A stretch of 64,000 bases of DNA from assembly GCF_023159225.1 (NCBI RefSeq), contig NC_063166.1, positions 50,455,649 through 50,519,648 on the forward strand, in the 5' to 3' direction. The stretch is from Perognathus longimembris pacificus (taxonomy: Eukaryota; Chordata; Mammalia; Rodentia; Heteromyidae). The position numbers and the translations under genes are program-made. Below are positions 23,042 to 34,789 of the stretch, in pieces (the stretch's first letter is position 1; every line of letters starts with the position of its first letter). Under the pieces are notes generated by a model that did not search any database, was not told where the DNA came from, and worked only from the letters and a program-made list of their open reading frames with translations.

Positions 23042-23264
23042 CCTTCTTTTTTTTTTTTTTTTTTTTTTTGCCAGTCATGGGGCTTGGACTCAGGGCCTGA
23101 GCACTGTCCCTGGCTTCTTTTTGCTCAAGGCTAGCAATCTACCACTTGAACCACATCAACACTTCTGGCTTTTACTGTTTATGTGGTGCTGCTGAGGAAT
23201 CAAACCCAGGGCTCCGTGCATGCAAGGAAAGCAATCTACCGCTAATCCATATTCCCAGCCCCCC
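23042..23264 (-). repeat. IDL-Geo-type SINE inserted in L1
   Basis: A long T tail is followed by GGGGCTTGGACTCAGGGCCT and CATATTCCCAGCC. ATCCCTTCT occurs before the tail and after the C-run, giving a target duplication. It splits the minus-strand L1. Confidence 0.92.
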
Positions 23265-23299
23265 CCCCAATCCCTTCTGATAATATTTTCATGGTATCT

Positions 23300-23540
23300 G
23301 GCTTTTGAATATGGGGAGGAGGCATAGAAATGGTGGGGCAAAGGGTAAACAAAAGCAGCAGTGATACTCACTACACCCTATGTTGAAAATGAACTATATA
23401 ACTTATGGGTGGAGACAGGAGGGAAAAACTGGAAGAAAGGGAGGAAAGGGGTGACATTATTCAAGAAGAAATGTACTCCTTATATGACTAATGTAACCAT
23501 AATCCCTCTGTAGATCACTTTTATAACAATAATTTTTTTA
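23300..23540 (+). repeat. L1-type 3' end inserted in older L1
   Basis: It has GAACTATATAACTTATGGGT, a purine-rich run, AAGAAGAAATGTACTCCTTA, and ends ATCACTTTTATAACAATAAT. It lies in opposite orientation to the host L1. Confidence 0.75.
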
Positions 23541-23544
23541 AGAT

Positions 23545-23975
23545 TTATTGAAAAAAGAACCAGATGTTTGTAATTTATTTCTCAGTTCTCTATTCTACTC
23601 CTTTGCTTTGTGTGTCTGTTTTTGTGCCAGAACCATGCTATGTTGGTTACTATCACTCTGTATTTTAATTTGAATTCAGGTATTGTGATGCTTGCAGTGT
23701 AGCTCTTTTTGCTCAGGATTGCACTGACTATTGTAGGCTTATTGTGCTCTTGAATTTTAGGACTGACTTTTCTATGTCTGTGAGTAATTACACTGGGATT
23801 TGACAAGGATTGCCTTGAATCTGTAAATCACTTTTATCAGTTTAGCCATTTCACAATATTCTATTAATCCATGGGCTTGGAAAGTCTTTCCTCTTCTAGC
23901 ATCTCCTTCAACTTCTTTCTTCAGTATTTTAAGGTCTTCATTGTAGGAGCTTTCCACCTAGGACAGAGTATTCTT
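23545..23975 (-). pseudogene. L1 ORF2 fragment (continuation)
   Basis: The plus strand reads TGTGCCAGAACCATGCTATG, then AATCCATGGGCTTGGAAAGT, the reverse of L1 ORF2. Broken frames throughout. Confidence 0.85.
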
Positions 23976-23987
23976 AAAAAGACCCAG

Positions 23988-24099
23988 GTACTGGGAAAGA
24001 GGAAGGGAAGAGGTGACATTGTCCAAAAAGATATGTACTCTTTACCTGATGCATGTAATTGTAGCCCCTCTTTATATCACCTTTATAATAACAATTTTT
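23988..24099 (+). repeat. 112-bp L1-type 3' end with target duplication
   Basis: AAAGACCCAG flanks it at 23978-23987 and 24100-24109. Only the terminal purine run and the tail motif were inserted, a severe 5' truncation. Confidence 0.85.
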
Positions 24100-24399
24100 A
24101 AAGACCCAGATAAATAAGGACTCTTGAATTACAACACATATAAAGCTGAAATGCAAAGGAAAAAGAACTGTGTTTATGATATTTGAGGTAAGAAAAATTG
24201 GGCATCCACTTAGAAAATATGAAATGAGATTTCTTTCTCACACCAGATACAAAATCATCTCCATGTAAAATGCTATCAAAAGACCAAAAAGAAAGCTTTT
24301 AAGATGTAGCATAGAAGACTCTGTTCTTACCCTTGGGAAGGATAAAGGTTTTTTTGTTTGTTTTCATTTTTGTTTTTTATTTTATTGTTAGTTGATTGG

Positions 24400-25020
24400 T
24401 TTTGTGACATACCCTGGCTTGAATTCAAGGAGGGCCTCGTGCTCTCACTTGGCTTTTTTTTCTAAGCTGGTTCTCTAGCACTTGAGCCACATCTCCACTT
24501 CTGTCTCTTTGTTTAGTTAGTTATTTTTATTGCTAATTAGAGATCAGTCTCACAGATTTGCCTGCCCAGGCCGACTTCAACAAATCATGATCCTCAGATC
24601 TCAGTCTCCTGAGTGTAAGATTCACCCCTGAGAGGGCTCCATACAGATGCCCCCCACCTGTTTAAGTCTGCGCCCAGTACCTGAGTTACCTAGGTAACTG
24701 GCACACCTGGAGACAATTACCTCCTCCTTTTCTGCGGTCACATCCAATCCACTTGGCCCTACCTCCCACCTTTCTCTATATAATCTGGCTCAACACAAGT
24801 CCCCACTCTTTACTTTTCTCTTACTCTCTCTTGCTCTCTTGCTCTCTTTTTCTCATCTTCCTTCTCTTCTGCCTCCCCATGCCTCCATCTTGTGTGGGCT
24901 GGCAGTTTTCTCTCCCCCCAATAAACTTTTCTCTGCCTGAACCATGTGGCGGGTTTCCTTTCCTGCGAACCTTACACTGAGTAGCTAGGATTACAGGTGT
25001 GAGCTTCCAGTGCCAAGCTT
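24400..25020 (-). repeat. 7SL/B1-like plus Geo SINE split by a solo LTR
   Basis: The Geo half and linker occupy 24400-24613. The rest of the B1-like half resumes at 24977 (CTGAGTAGCTAGGATTACAG). The two parts join seamlessly if the LTR and one CTGAG copy are removed. Confidence 0.88.
24614..24976 (+). mobile_element. Solo LTR, 363 bp, 5-bp target duplication
   Basis: It begins TGTAAG and ends CTTACA, a perfect 6-bp terminal inverted repeat. CTGAG flanks both ends (24609-24613 and 24977-24981). A TATA-like TCTATATAATC lies near 24774 and AATAAA near 24920, giving plus orientation. I cannot assign the ERV class. A 5-bp duplication is compatible with ERVL-type or some class I elements. Confidence 0.88.
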
Positions 25021-25084
25021 TATATTTGTCTTCTCTATCCGCTCAGCCGTTGATGGGTTGATCCCACAGCTTGGTTATTGTCAA

Positions 25085-25450
25085 CAATGGCATCTGAAGG
25101 TTAATATAATAGGAGCTGAAAGCAGAATGGTGATCATCAGACCTGGGACAGGGAAAGAACATGAAGAAGATGAGGTTAGTCCAAGATCACAAAGTTACAG
25201 TTTGGTTGGAGGAACTAGTTCCAATGTTTTACTACACAACCCAGATGGTGAACAATCTGAGAATTATTTTAAAGAAGTTAAAGAGAAAGTTTTAAATTTT
25301 TTTATCACAACGAAAGAGTAAACATTTGAGATGATGGATATGCTAATTACCCAGTTCAAGCATTATACAATGTGTGCATAACTCAAAACATCACTTTGTG
25401 CCCCCATAAGTAAGTATAATGATGAGGTATCTGTCAAAAAGAAAACAAAG
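25085..25450 (+). repeat. Old L1 3' UTR fragment
   Basis: It contains GCAGAATGGTGATCATCAGA, GAGATGATGGATATGCTAAT and TTACCCAGTTCAAGCATTAT, all hallmarks of old mammalian L1 3' UTRs. A 103-codon frame from 25010 lies in this repeat and is not a gene. Confidence 0.8.
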
Positions 25451-27490
25451 AAAAGTGAGTTCTTATCCCTGTGTTGTTTCAACTCATTTTAAACAAAATC
25501 ATAGTCTCCAGCCCTAGGGGGCCACACAGACACATGGTATCAGTAGATTCCAGATAAATAATGATAGCCCCGTGCATAGTGGAGGAAAGAAACAAGTTCA
25601 GTGATTTCAGTTCTGTCAGTCGATGTGACCGCTGCTTTTTATTCATGTTTAACACTCAGGACAATGAAACAGAAAGCAAACTGTGCGATGACTTATTTTC
25701 ATTTAGAAAGCGCAAAATTGAGTCCGAGTCCAAAAATACTGCATCAAATTTGAATGCTATTCTTTACAATTGAAAGTTATTCCATAGTTTTCAATGTTTG
25801 TTTCACAACTAAAGAAAAACAACTCAAGAGAATCTGATGAGTTGTGACGATTACCTGAAGATTCCCTGTGCCCATGCCCTGCAGAGGAGTGGGTGTGACC
25901 CCACGCAGCAGCCCCTGGCTTGTTAAGTCTATACCCCTATGCAGCAGATACCTGGGAAAGCCAGTCACTTGCCTCTAAAGTGGATCTTTTCCCCATTTTA
26001 CAGGAGAACACTCTACAGCAAGGAGAGGTTATGGCTCTGTTGCCCTCAGTCCAAGCCAGACCCACACATTTACCCAGGGGCCCCATTGTCCCCCATTCTG
26101 GTTCTGTAGGGCCTCTGAATGGAATTGAGAGCCTCTACCTCGCACTCCTGGATGCCTATGTCCCCACCCTGTGGGCATTGTCCCAGATCCCAGGGGCCAA
26201 GCAAAATGTTTATCTTCAGGGTAGTGTTTTGCTCCAATGAACTCAAGGGGAAATAACTTATACAAACACTGACCACAGCTAAAATGCCTGGCTTGGAGAA
26301 CAGCAGGTCAGAGTCCAATAGGACGCACTGTGACGTGCAGTTGGCTGGAAACCTGGGGCAGAGACAGGGGCTCTGTTTCCACCTTAGTCTCTGGGAAGCA
26401 CTGGAGCCCTTGTAGGACACAGACTCCATCCTTCCTACACATCCTTCCCCCTACTCTACCAGGCATGGATCTGTCCTGCCATACATCCTATGCCCTGAGA
26501 AACATCTGCTGTGGGCGGAGAGCCACAGGATGGACTAGAAGGACCAGAGAGATAAATATGCCAGAATATGTCTTCTGTCTATAATGATAGGGATTTTCCT
26601 TTAAATAACCTAGTTTCCTGCCCCTCCTCAGGAAAGGCAATAACCCCCACATTCCACTGTCCCACAAAGCCTCTAGAATCCATGGGCTCTGGTTACTCAC
26701 AGCAGACCCTCCCACTAAGGTAGTATGGTTGCCCCTCCCCTGTCTTTCTGCTCCTGCCCCACTCATGCTGCCTAGCATCATGCTCTGTTAAGTAAACATG
26801 CTGTGGGATCTTGGTTCAAGACCACTTTCATGCATCCTCAAACTAAGCCAATGTCTAGAAATCTCTGTATCTTCCGGGATTACTGCCTAGTGCATACTCA
26901 TGGCTCAGAAAACTCTCCCATGAAGCCAATATTCAACTCTTTTGAGATTTATCAGCTAATTTTGTCCCTTGGCTCTGAGTAAGGTCTTGGACCACCAGGC
27001 ACCCAACCAAATCAACTGACATCCCAACCTTCCAAGGAGCTGAGTGTGTACAATCATTCCACGTTCTGAGCTCGCCATGCTGCCCCAGTGCTAACCGTGT
27101 CATCTTCTCAATGGTACCACCCCAGGGACCTGCGTTCTGCTCTTCGTGATCAGGATGCCACTGTTGCTCCTTGCTCCATGTCTTAGTTTTTCCAATTGCA
27201 ACTCATCAAACATACATTTTAGGGGCAGTGCTGTTCTCAATTGTAGAACACTTGTAAACACTGCAAAATAGACACGGGCTGAAAAATAGTAAGAGCATAT
27301 TAAATCCACTACTTCTAGAATACTAACACTTAGAAGAGTAGTGGTAAAATGTGATCCCCCTCCTAATAACAGCAAAGATGTTACCTGTGAAACTAATAGA
27401 GGTGCAAATTCTCAGCCCCTCCAGGGTGGGGGCTCAACAATCTATCTCCAAGTGATTTGACTCAGTTAGTTAGAAACCTCAGCAGCTGCC
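25451..27490. other. No gene recognised; MIR-like trace at ~25985
   Basis: CCCCATTTTACAGGAGAACA near 25992 resembles the MIR core. Several overlapping frames of 70-119 codons at 25.9-26.8 kb lie on both strands of the same GC-richer DNA, with no domain recognised. Confidence 0.45.
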
Positions 27491-27496
27491 GCTTCT

Positions 27497-27528
<32 letters not shown>

Positions 27529-27705
27529 TTCTTCTTCTTCTTCTTCTTCTTCTTCTTCTTCTTCTTCTTCTTCTTCTCCTTCCTCCTCCTCCTCCTCCTC
27601 CTCCTCCTCCTCCTCCTCCTCCTCCTCCTCCTCCTCCTCCTCCTCCTCCTCCTCCTCCTCCTCCTCCTCTTCCTTTCCCTTCTCCTCCTCCTCCTTCTTC
27701 TTCTA
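27491..27705 (+). repeat. (CTT)n-(CTC)n polypyrimidine array
   Basis: About 90 bp of CTT units, then about 95 bp of CTC units, then mixed. The whole 215 bp is pyrimidine on the plus strand. The Phe/Leu-repeat ORF here is an artefact. Confidence 0.97.
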
Positions 27706-29060
27706 CCTTGAGAACTACACCCTACTGAGCAATTTTAATGGGTTTTAAATATATTAAATGAAAAATGCAGCATACATGTAGATGACAGGAAAAGAGAAAA
27801 TAATCAGGAAGCCAGGTAAGAGTGAGTAATTTTCAGAAAATGTCAAGCAGCGTCATCCTGCAGCACCAAAACCTAGGGTTCAAGGGCAGGAAGGTTTATC
27901 TCACCTTAGGGAAGTTCATCCTACCTCAACCAGCTGGAGAGCCCCTTGCACTAGCAGCAGGCAGTGATGTCATTATTTGCTTTACACATTGACTCTAATC
28001 CCTTCACCCTCACAATGTGGAACACTAAATTTCAGTGTGATCCAAGCAAAAAACTTAGGGACTTTCCCTGCTAGAGATAAAGAAACCGCTTGTTCCTTCC
28101 TGACCTGAACATTTTCCTAATCAAGGTCAGTTGCTCTGTTATACAGACCTCATTCAAGGTAAGTAGAAGGCCTAGAGGCTTCCTTGGCTGCCACATGGCA
28201 AGGTTGGGCCTGAAAGGGCCTTTACAATCACCAAGTATCCACAGTGACCATGAACACGGATTCTTAAGGAGGACAGGGACACACACGGCCTCCTCAACCA
28301 ATGAGGAATGTCTAGCACTTGGAATACTTGAACCCAGCCCTGCCCTGAGCTATGGTCTTTCCAAGTCCCTCACAGCCTTGGCCCACATTGTTGCCACCAC
28401 TGAACCCACCCTTACCAGCCAATAGGGAAACTAAGCCCATTGGTTCCAAGTGCAAAATGTTTCAGGAACATCAAAGCTGTAAAGGAACTGCAGCCCCAAG
28501 GAGGGAGGGCAGTGTGACATTCCAAGATGACTTGGAATTCTCTAGATGGCTCATCTGCAGTCATGGTGATGGTCTTACATGGGAGGACAGTTCTGGTTGA
28601 TGTTTAAAAATAAAATAAAATAATAACTAAAACATGCAGCATTTCTTCATAGTCTGTCTCCTTTATTGTTGATACTACTCTAACATTTTACATGTCTCCC
28701 CAGCCCTATAACAAACACCACTCTATGGTTCATGTCTGCAAATCTGCTCATACTCTATTTCTGAATCCAGCACTTACATGATTCATTGGTGTGATCTGCT
28801 CCTAGTGGAGGCGCAAGTGTCTCACCCACTCAGCAAAGGAGTTGTAGGTTTCGAAAACGGGGCAATGGGTGTGGCTTTGCTGTCCAGAATTGTGCTCTGC
28901 GCTGGTTTGTTTGAGTGTCCCCAGTGGAGTAGAAAGTACATCAGATTTGTGTTCAGAAAACTTAGGATAGAAAATCAAATAATATATAACTGTACGGAGA
29001 CCACACACGCTCTCTAAATCTCAAACTGGTTTCTATCAAGCATCAGAAAGTTTCATGTAA
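27706..29060. other. No gene recognised
   Basis: Unique-looking sequence. Frames of 76-111 codons at 28.07-28.43 kb overlap on opposite strands and show no domain. Confidence 0.5.
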
Positions 29061-29075
29061 AAGTTTCCTCTTCTG

Positions 29076-29292
29076 GGGGCTGGGGATATAGCCTAGCGGC
29101 AAGAGTGCTTGCCTCGTATACATGAGGCCCTGGGTTCAATTCCCCAGCACCACATATACAGAAAAAAAAATGGCCAGAAGTGGCGCTGTGGCTCAAGTGG
29201 CAGAGTGCTAGCCTTGAGCAAGAAGAAGCCAGGGACAGTGCTCAGGCCCTGAGTCCAAGACCCAGGACTGGCCAAAAAAAAAAAAAAAAAAA
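29076..29292 (+). repeat. IDL-Geo-type SINE with 15-bp target duplication
   Basis: AAGTTTCCTCTTCTG is at 29061-29075 and 29293-29307. Full dimer with an A-rich linker between monomers and a poly(A) tail of more than 20. Confidence 0.96.
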
Positions 29293-29387
29293 AAGTTTCC
29301 TCTTCTGAATTCTCTTGGAAAATTCAAAACAAACACTCATTTAAAAAAATAGAAAACTTTTAAGTAGGCATTTTATCAAAGAAGAAT

Positions 29388-29680
29388 ATTATGGTTTGGA
29401 TAAAAGTTTGGTCACCGTGATACTAACAGGAAGTGTGGAACCTTTAAAGGGGTAGGGCCTAGTGGAAGGAGGTTAGGTCCCAAGAGGTACGCCCTTCAAG
29501 TTAGTCTGGGACCTCAATTGCCTCCTCCTTCTCCTCTTCTTTCTGCTGATGCTTCTGCTTCTTTTCTGTCTCTGTCTCTCTCTTTGTAACTCAGTCTCTT
29601 CCTGTCTCTGTCTCTCTCTTTGTATCTCAGTCTCTTCCTTTCTCTCTGTCTCTATCTCTGTCTCTCTCTGTCTCTGTCTA

Positions 29681-29727
<47 letters not shown>

Positions 29728-29880
29728 ACATTGTGGCCATTGTGAGATGAGATGGCTTCCTCCACCATGATGCACTACCTCACTACAAGCCCAAAAGCAA
29801 AGAGGCAACTGACTGTGGACTGGAAAAATGAAAAGAAGAAACAGAAGAAGCTAATAGACTCATAAGAGCAAATCAAGATG
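29388..29880 (+). mobile_element. MaLR-like LTR with internal CT array
   Basis: The order matches mammalian MaLR LTRs: ATGGTTTGGATAAAAG, GGGGTAGGGCCTAGTGGAAG, GAGGTTAGGTCCCAAGAGG, a CT/CTGT array (29565-29728), ACCATGATGCACTACCTCAC, then GCCCAAAAGCAAAGAGGCAA and ACTGTGGACTGGAAAAATGA. Confidence 0.72.
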
Positions 29881-29969
29881 CTCAGTGGTTATTGAGGAAA
29901 TAGAAATTAAGGTCATGATGAGATGCACATGGAAACCTACTGAAATGACTAAACAAAATTGACAATACA

Positions 29970-30196
29970 AGTCAGGTGCTGGTGGCTCACACCTGTAATT
30001 GTAGCCATTCAGGAGGCTGAGATCTTGGCTTCTTGTTGTTTCTGTTTTCTCAAGGATAGCACTCTACTACTTGAGACATACTTCCACTTCCATCTTTTTG
30101 CTGGTTAACTAGAGGTAAGAGTCTCTCAGATGTGTCTGCCTGGGCTAGCTCAGTCTCCTGATTGTCTAGGATTACAGGTGTAATCCATCAGAACTC
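29970..30196. repeat. Two abutting B1-like SINE pieces in opposite orientation
   Basis: 29970-30028 is plus (GTGGCTCACACCTGTAATTG). 30040-30196 is minus (Geo remnant ATAGCACTCTACTACTTGAG, then TGTCTAGGATTACAGGTGTA). Confidence 0.75.
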
Positions 30197-30275
30197 AGCT
30201 GATGTTTTTACACACTAAAGTTTGAGGACTGATTTCACACCCATTGTAAGTTTGTTACAACTCCTATACTCTTTT

Positions 30276-30520
30276 TTTTTTTTTTTTGGCTGGTCCTGGT
30301 GCTTGAACTCAGGTCCTGAACTCTGTCCCTGAGCCTCTCTGTGCTCAAGGCTAGCACTCTGCCACTGGAGCCAAGCACCAGTTCTAGCTTTTTCTAGTTG
30401 TCTCTTGAAGATAAGAGTCTCACAGACTTTCCTTCCTGGGCTTGCTTTGAACCATGATCCTCAGATCTCTGCCTCCTGATTAGCTAGGATCATAAATGTG
30501 AGCCACCAGTGCCAGGCAAT
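30276..30520 (-). repeat. 7SL/B1-like plus Geo dimeric SINE
   Basis: A poly(T) tail is followed by GGTGCTTGAACTCAGGTCCT, CTAGCACTCTGCCACTGGAG and the reversed B1-like half. Confidence 0.9.
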
Positions 30521-32200
30521 TCCTGGACTCTTGAAATAGGATGTGCCAAGGTCAGTTCCATGTCCTGGTGACTTATCTCCGCACCTTCAAATGTGGCACT
30601 GAGAGCCGATGCCAAGAGGAGTATATAATGCTTGTGTCATCCTATGTAGAAGAAAGAATTTTTATATGTGGTTGGTGGGGATGCAATTAGGAAAACAGCA
30701 TAGACATTCCAGGGAAAAGATATCTGAAAATAGATGTAGCATGGGATCCAGCAGTACTTCCACTGACTACCCAAAGAAAAGGAAATCACCTTGTCAGAGA
30801 CATGTTCAGAGAAGTGTGTTTCCTGATTCAGAAGCGAGCATGGCTGTGCTGGATCAAGACCAGAGCAAGGGACAAGTCTTCCTTTGAAGGCAAGAGACGC
30901 CTCACCGCTGGGAGGAAGGATCCCCACTTCCACTTCCTGTGCGTCAAAATCACAACGGCATTTGGCAGAAGAGATAAGACCAGGAGAACCAATTCCCCGT
31001 TCTGACTGATTTCACTCTGTGTGTCTTGTGTTTTAAAAGCAGAAAAGGTGGTAAGGGAGAAAAGATGCACGTGTGCACACAGCTTAAGCTTTAAAGCTTA
31101 TATTATGCAAGAAACAGCCTTAGTGTGGGGAGAAAAAAATAATAATCATAAGGGCAAAAACACACCAGATGAACTTAATGCGAATGAGACGCTTTTATAG
31201 AATCACGGATGCTTTTATTGTTGGGCCTGAATTGCCCATATTTTCCCATTCGTCGCAGACAATGAGTTCTTGTGACATCCTGGCATACATTATAGTGGGA
31301 GGGAAAAAAAAAAAAGAATCCTACCTACTTTATTTGTTCCATTTTCTGCTTTTAGATGTAATGGAAATGTTAACATGCTTAACACCCATGGCCTCTCGCA
31401 CAGCCTCGCTTCACTTTTCTTAGTTATCAGAGTCCTGGTGAGGGGGAGACGGAGCTTTCCAGACAAGAGGCAGTGCGTGCTATGCAAGCACTAGAGCTGG
31501 CCCATCACCTGCCTCCCCATGCTGCCTCTCTCCTCCATTCTTTTCAGGACTTCCCCAGCATACACTCTCCATTATGATACAATGATCTCAACTGTCCTTC
31601 AGAAAAGAATGCAAGGCTTTTGACTACGTGAACCAGTTCAAGGAAAATCTCCCAGGAGTCCAGGACATGAGAATCACCTTGTTGAACTCCTTTTATATGC
31701 ATTCAATTACACCTGGTTTTAGAGCCTACTCCCTCCTCTCCTTGGATGGGTTTCTCGTGCATTAACTGATGACATAGTAAGTGTTTCATTTAGAGTTCAC
31801 ACCTAAGGTGAGAGCCACATAAATAATCCATTTCAGTCTCCTGGAAAGAAGGGGAGGAGGAGAAGAAAGACGAGGAGGTAAGAAAAAAAAATACTATTAT
31901 TTTTCTAAACCCTTTGTAGGCCTAGAATTTGCAACAGAATGACCATTCCAGATCAGGTGCCTGCTTTTCCAAAGAAGGGCATGGGAATATTTTTTTTACA
32001 AAGTGCTTAGATTCTGTTTACAAAAACTACATATTTTTATTATCTTTAAGAAGTGGTACGAAAAGAGTTGTCATTCAACAAAGCAACTTATGAATACAAT
32101 TAATGTCACTGCCTTGAACATTTTCACCCATCCCTTATTATTCATTCCCTTATTTTTCTCAATCTTGTTGGATATGCATAGCAATTTTTAGAGAGAATTT
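30521..32200. other. No gene recognised
   Basis: Frames of 60-98 codons at 30.6-31.5 kb overlap on both strands without recognisable domains. No repeat family recognised. Confidence 0.5.
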
Positions 32201-32458
32201 TTGTCCTCTGGTGTGTTAGGTTTGTTGAGCTGTGACAAAATACCTGAGTTAAACAACTGGAAAAGAGGAAAGAGTTCACTTGGGCTCACTGTTTCAGAAA
32301 TCTCAGTCCATGTGCAAGTGGCTTAGGGACCTGTGTTGTGACAGAAACATAATGGCGGGATCATGAGGTAGAACAAAGCTGCTCATCAGACAATGGCCTA
32401 GAAGAGGGGGACAGGGTCCATGAATTCAAAGCTCCAGCATCAGTATATGGGTGGGGGG

Positions 32459-32698
32459 AGAGAAGGGAGGAAGGAAGGAAGGAAGGAAGGAAGGAAGGAA
32501 GGAAGGAAGGAAGGAAGGAAGGAAGGAAGGAAGGAAGGAAGGAAGGAAGGAAGGAAGGAAGGAAGGAAGAAGGAAGGAAGGAAGGAAGGAAGGGAGGAAG
32601 GAGGAAGGAGGAAGGAAGGAAGGAAGGAAGGAAGGAAGGAAGGAAGGAAGGAAGGAAGGAAGGAAGGAAGGAAGGAAGGAAGGAAGGAAAGAAGGGAG
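32459..32698 (+). repeat. (GGAA)n array
   Basis: About 240 bp of GGAA with few interruptions. The long ORFs in several frames are artefacts. Confidence 0.98.
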
Positions 32699-32794
32699 AT
32701 GAGAATAGGGTGAAATTTCTCAAAGTATGACATATACATCTGTGAAATTGTTACAAAACAACTCTCTTGTATTATTAATGTATGCTAAATGAAA

Positions 32795-33045
32795 AAAATA
32801 AGTTTTGTGCCAAGATTGAAGTTTGAACTCAGAACCTGGGTACTATCCCTTCCCTTTTTTGCTCAAATCTGGAGTTCTACCACTTGAGGCACAACTTCAC
32901 TCCTGGCTTTTTGGTGGTAATTTGGAGATGAAAGTCTCATGGACTTGCCTGCCCAAAATGGCTTCACACCATGATCCTCAAATCTCAGCCTCCTGAGGAG
33001 CTATGGTTACAGGTGTGAGCTACTTGTGCCCACTTTTATTAAATG
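32795..33045 (-). repeat. 7SL/B1-like plus Geo dimeric SINE
   Basis: GAAGTTTGAACTCAGAACCT, the linker GGTAATTTGGAGATGAAAGT and the reversed B1-like CTCAGCCTCCTGAGGAGCTA. Confidence 0.85.
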
Positions 33046-33150
33046 TCTTAATAAAAAAAAAGAAAGAAAGAAAGCTGTATAACACCATGTTAGGAACCAG
33101 GCCATTACCATGTGGATCTTGGGGAACATTCAAAATCCAGACTGTAGCAA

Positions 33151-34145
33151 CCCTCTGACTGCCTGAGCGTGGCCTTTCTGACCCCACTGCAGCTCTAGAG
33201 AGACAGCAGCAAGTGCTGAGCCCCTGCCCCCTTCCCAGTGCCACACATGGCGTTCATTTCCTCTCTAAGTTGTTCCTGGTGGGAGTTCGGCCTTCCTTGT
33301 GGCGATTGATGTGCCCCTGTTCCTCTCTGTTCCCCTCCTCATTGCAGCGCATTCCCTTCGCATTCCCCACACTTAATTTGAGAATATTTGTTCAATTTGA
33401 GTATGTTTTTGACCTGCCAGGTATCTGTGAAACAAAATAACTCCTACTGATAGCTTCTTATCAAGCGTAATTTAAAAACATCCATCATCTACTGCTGAAT
33501 GTCAAAATAAAGGTTGAGAGAAATTCCCGTGTCCCTAAATATGTTTTCTTTTTCACTCTTGTTGGCATCCTTGTCAATCCTGAAATTATAGTGTGCTATG
33601 GAAGACCTCAGAAATTGAGGCTTCACAAATTGCTGTGTTGAGAACATACAAATCAGCCTGCGGTTCCCAGATGCCCTGCACAATATCAGTCTGCGCTTCT
33701 TCCCACGCAGGATGGACCTGCAGGCATCCACAAACTCCTTGGGATCCCAGGAACAAACAGAGCACCCTGGAGAGGGAACTACCATATCTTGCAACCCTCG
33801 TTAGAAGTTTGGCACTAAACTAGTTATGCCAGAGCTTTATTGACATTGATTAAGGAGGGGGGGCACAAATATGCATTAATAACACCTGCTATTTAAACAA
33901 CCCAGTGGTTCTCATCAAGGGGAAGTTGGAGGTTTGGGTTGTTTTTGTTCTTCCTGTCACCAAGTTAGCTACTAGGTGTCTGCAGGTGTACCAATTAACA
34001 GAGAGTGGACAAGAGGTGGGGCTGGAAGAAGAGAGAAGAGTACACACACTAAGAGGGGCCTGTATGAGGGGACCAGTGCTCTCTCTACCATCAGAAAGAA
34101 AGTCTAGATTTCCTCTGCTCCAGTAGAAATTCTCCCGTTTTCCCT
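33151..34145. other. No gene recognised
   Basis: Unique-looking sequence. A 101-codon minus frame at 33489-33794 has no recognisable domain. Confidence 0.5.
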
Positions 34146-34575
34146 TCCCAGTGTCCACCTCTAGCATACTCTCGCATTCTCTTAAGACAGAATCTCTGAG
34201 GCTGATAACCAAGAAAAGAGGTTTTTTTAGCTCACCATGCTGTGCCAGTTTGGGTGAAGGGTCCCTTGGCTTCATCACATCATAAAGGATGGCATCATGA
34301 TATGAGGGGAAGGCATGTAGAGAGAGAGAAAGAGAGAGGGAGAGAACACATAGCAAGCAGAAAGCCAGAAGTCAGGAGCAGGGCATTCTTGCTCTTTTAT
34401 AACTGTCATCTCTTTAAGACTAATGAATGTCCCACACAAACTACATTAACCCCTCCAAGGACCTAATCACCTGTATTAGGCCACACATCTTGAAGGTTCT
34501 TTCACCCCAATGCTGCCATTGAGGACCAACCAACCTTCCAATACATGAACCTTTGGGTGGCATATTCAAATTGCA
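34146..34575 (-). mobile_element. MaLR-like LTR
   Basis: The plus strand is the reverse of the MaLR pattern: a (GA) run near 34320, AAGGACCTAATCACCTGTAT, GAGGACCAACCAACCTTCCA, ATGAACCTTTGGGTGGCATA. A 155-codon minus frame (33889-34356) runs into it and is not a gene. Confidence 0.7.
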
Positions 34576-34728
34576 CTCAAAGCATAGTAGAAGCCAACGA
34601 TCTCAGAAAAGCCAGGAAATGTGTATATAAAATGTGTGGTGTGTATATAAAATGTGTGGTGTATATATATTTGGGGCAGTACTTGAGCTTGAGCTCAGGA
34701 TCTTGCACTTGTTGGGCAAGCATTCTAC

Positions 34729-34730
<2 letters not shown>

Positions 34731-34768
<38 letters not shown>

Positions 34769-34770
34769 CA
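34731..34770 (+). repeat. (AC)n microsatellite
   Basis: Twenty AC units with one G. It follows an ID-like word (GGGCAAGCATTCTACTA). Confidence 0.95.
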
Positions 34771-34789
34771 CCTAACCCTTTTGTACTTT

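Larger units (their letters stand above)
32203..33150 (-). mobile_element. MaLR-like LTR split by a GGAA array and a SINE
   Basis: The plus strand begins with the reversed 3' end (GAGCTGTGACAAAATACCTG, GGGCTCACTGTTTCAGAAAT). After the GGAA array and a SINE it resumes at about 33080 with the reversed 5' end (TTCAAAATCCAGACTGTAGC). Confidence 0.7.

Noticed and set aside
25010..25321. 103-codon plus frame
   Set aside because: It falls in an old L1 3' UTR.
27457..27711. Poly-Phe/poly-Leu frame
   Set aside because: Translation of the CTT/CTC array.
33889..34356. 155-codon minus frame
   Set aside because: Half lies in a MaLR-like LTR with a GA run. No conserved domain and no splice context.
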